This document shows, in pieces, positions 63,799-64,000 of a stretch of 64,000 nucleotides of DNA. The DNA comes from Reichenbachiella ulvae (lineage in GTDB: Bacteria > Bacteroidota > Bacteroidia > Cytophagales > Cyclobacteriaceae), in contig NZ_JAOYOD010000001.1 of the NCBI RefSeq assembly GCF_025833875.1, positions 2,170,001 to 2,234,000 of the forward strand, read 5' to 3'. How positions within the stretch are numbered: position 1 is the stretch's first letter; each line of letters opens with the position of its first letter. The notes below the pieces were generated by a model, which ran no database searches, was not told the origin of the DNA, and worked only from the letters and a program-made list of their open reading frames with translations. The translations under genes were made by a program, and so were the position numbers.

Positions 63799-64000
63799 AT
63801 GGAAACATTTTTAGGACTGGATTATCCCACTTGGTGGTTCCTGGTAGTCGGAGCGCTCTTTTCTGGCTATGCTATTTTAGATGGATTTGACTTTGGTGCA
63901 GGCGCATGGCATCTGTTTCTTCGCAAAGAAGAAAGCCGACGCATTGCACTCAATGCCATAGGCCCTGTATGGGACGGCAATGAGGTCTGGCTGGTAATCG
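63799..64000 (+). CDS. cydB: Cytochrome bd ubiquinol oxidase subunit II, partial
   Basis: The first 67 codons of subunit II before the window ends. The opening [20 protein letters not shown] and the family motif [16 protein letters not shown] followed by [17 protein letters not shown] are those of CydB. The start at 63799 is 4 bp after the cydA stop, so the two form the usual operon. The rest lies outside the window. Confidence 0.95.
   Translation, partial: METFLGLDYPTWWFLVVGALFSGYAILDGFDFGAGAWHLFLRKEESRRIALNAIGPVWDGNEVWLVI

Noticed and set aside
1..64000. CRISPR arrays, rRNA genes and prophage
   Set aside because: No regularly spaced repeats, rRNA-like sequence, or phage structural genes were seen on either strand.

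Overview
The window looks like chromosome from a Bacteroidota bacterium, most likely a marine or gliding member of the Cytophagales (Reichenbachiella/Fulvivirga-like; genus is inference). The support is a SusC-type TonB receptor, a one-protein hybrid two-component regulator, many secreted proteins and lipoproteins typical of the phylum, no clear Shine-Dalgarno sites, several GTG/TTG starts, and moderate, AT-leaning base composition.

Region 1 (63-22624) is a carbohydrate and acid-sugar locus, almost all on the minus strand. In transcription order it holds an isopropylmalate/tartrate-type dehydrogenase, a DUF1537 four-carbon acid sugar kinase, an ACS-family MFS importer and a Gfo/Idh/MocA oxidoreductase. 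Then come a GH3 glycosidase, a GH78 alpha-L-rhamnosidase, a DUF1080 keto-glycoside hydrolase, a GH43 glycosidase, L-rhamnose mutarotase, the hybrid sensor-regulator, and a SusC porin at the window edge. The SusD partner would lie outside the window. Two outliers, a small secreted protein and a divergent cyclase/GntR pair, sit beside the dehydrogenase. Together they suggest uptake and stepwise cleavage of a rhamnose-containing glycan, with acid sugars fed into central metabolism.

Region 2 (22625-25288) is a small variable islet next to tRNA-Leu(CAA). It has a gene-poor stretch, an IS3-type element whose orfB is broken by an in-frame TAG, and an AT-rich unknown gene. Region 3 (25407-44921) is housekeeping: an ABM monooxygenase coupled to a SAM hydroxide adenosyltransferase, phoH, comEC, a TerB-like protein, a chain of AcpH, a small membrane protein, a fluoride channel and a CocE-like lipoprotein, then a DMT exporter, LptF/G, tgt, a glycosyltransferase, an ECF sigma factor, rsmG, a DHFR-like reductase, a bestrophin, hslU and lon.

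Region 4 (45124-53201) has an OmpA/PD40 envelope protein, an orphan PAS kinase, a nitroreductase, an Lrp/AsnC regulator divergent from a Glu/Leu/Phe/Val dehydrogenase-HPPD operon (aromatic amino acid catabolism), and RNase HII. Region 5 (53203-62066) holds two operons of poorly described envelope proteins. One is an IPT/Kelch-like lipoprotein, a beta-barrel and a beta-propeller, running into rnhB. The other is a membrane-anchored coiled-coil/HEAT-like protein with two secreted proteins that seem to share a TolB-N/FlgO-like fold, one carrying TPRs. The second is the best candidate for an undescribed system. The window ends in cytochrome bd oxidase genes (cydA and the start of cydB). All assignments come from reading the sequence; no database search was run.
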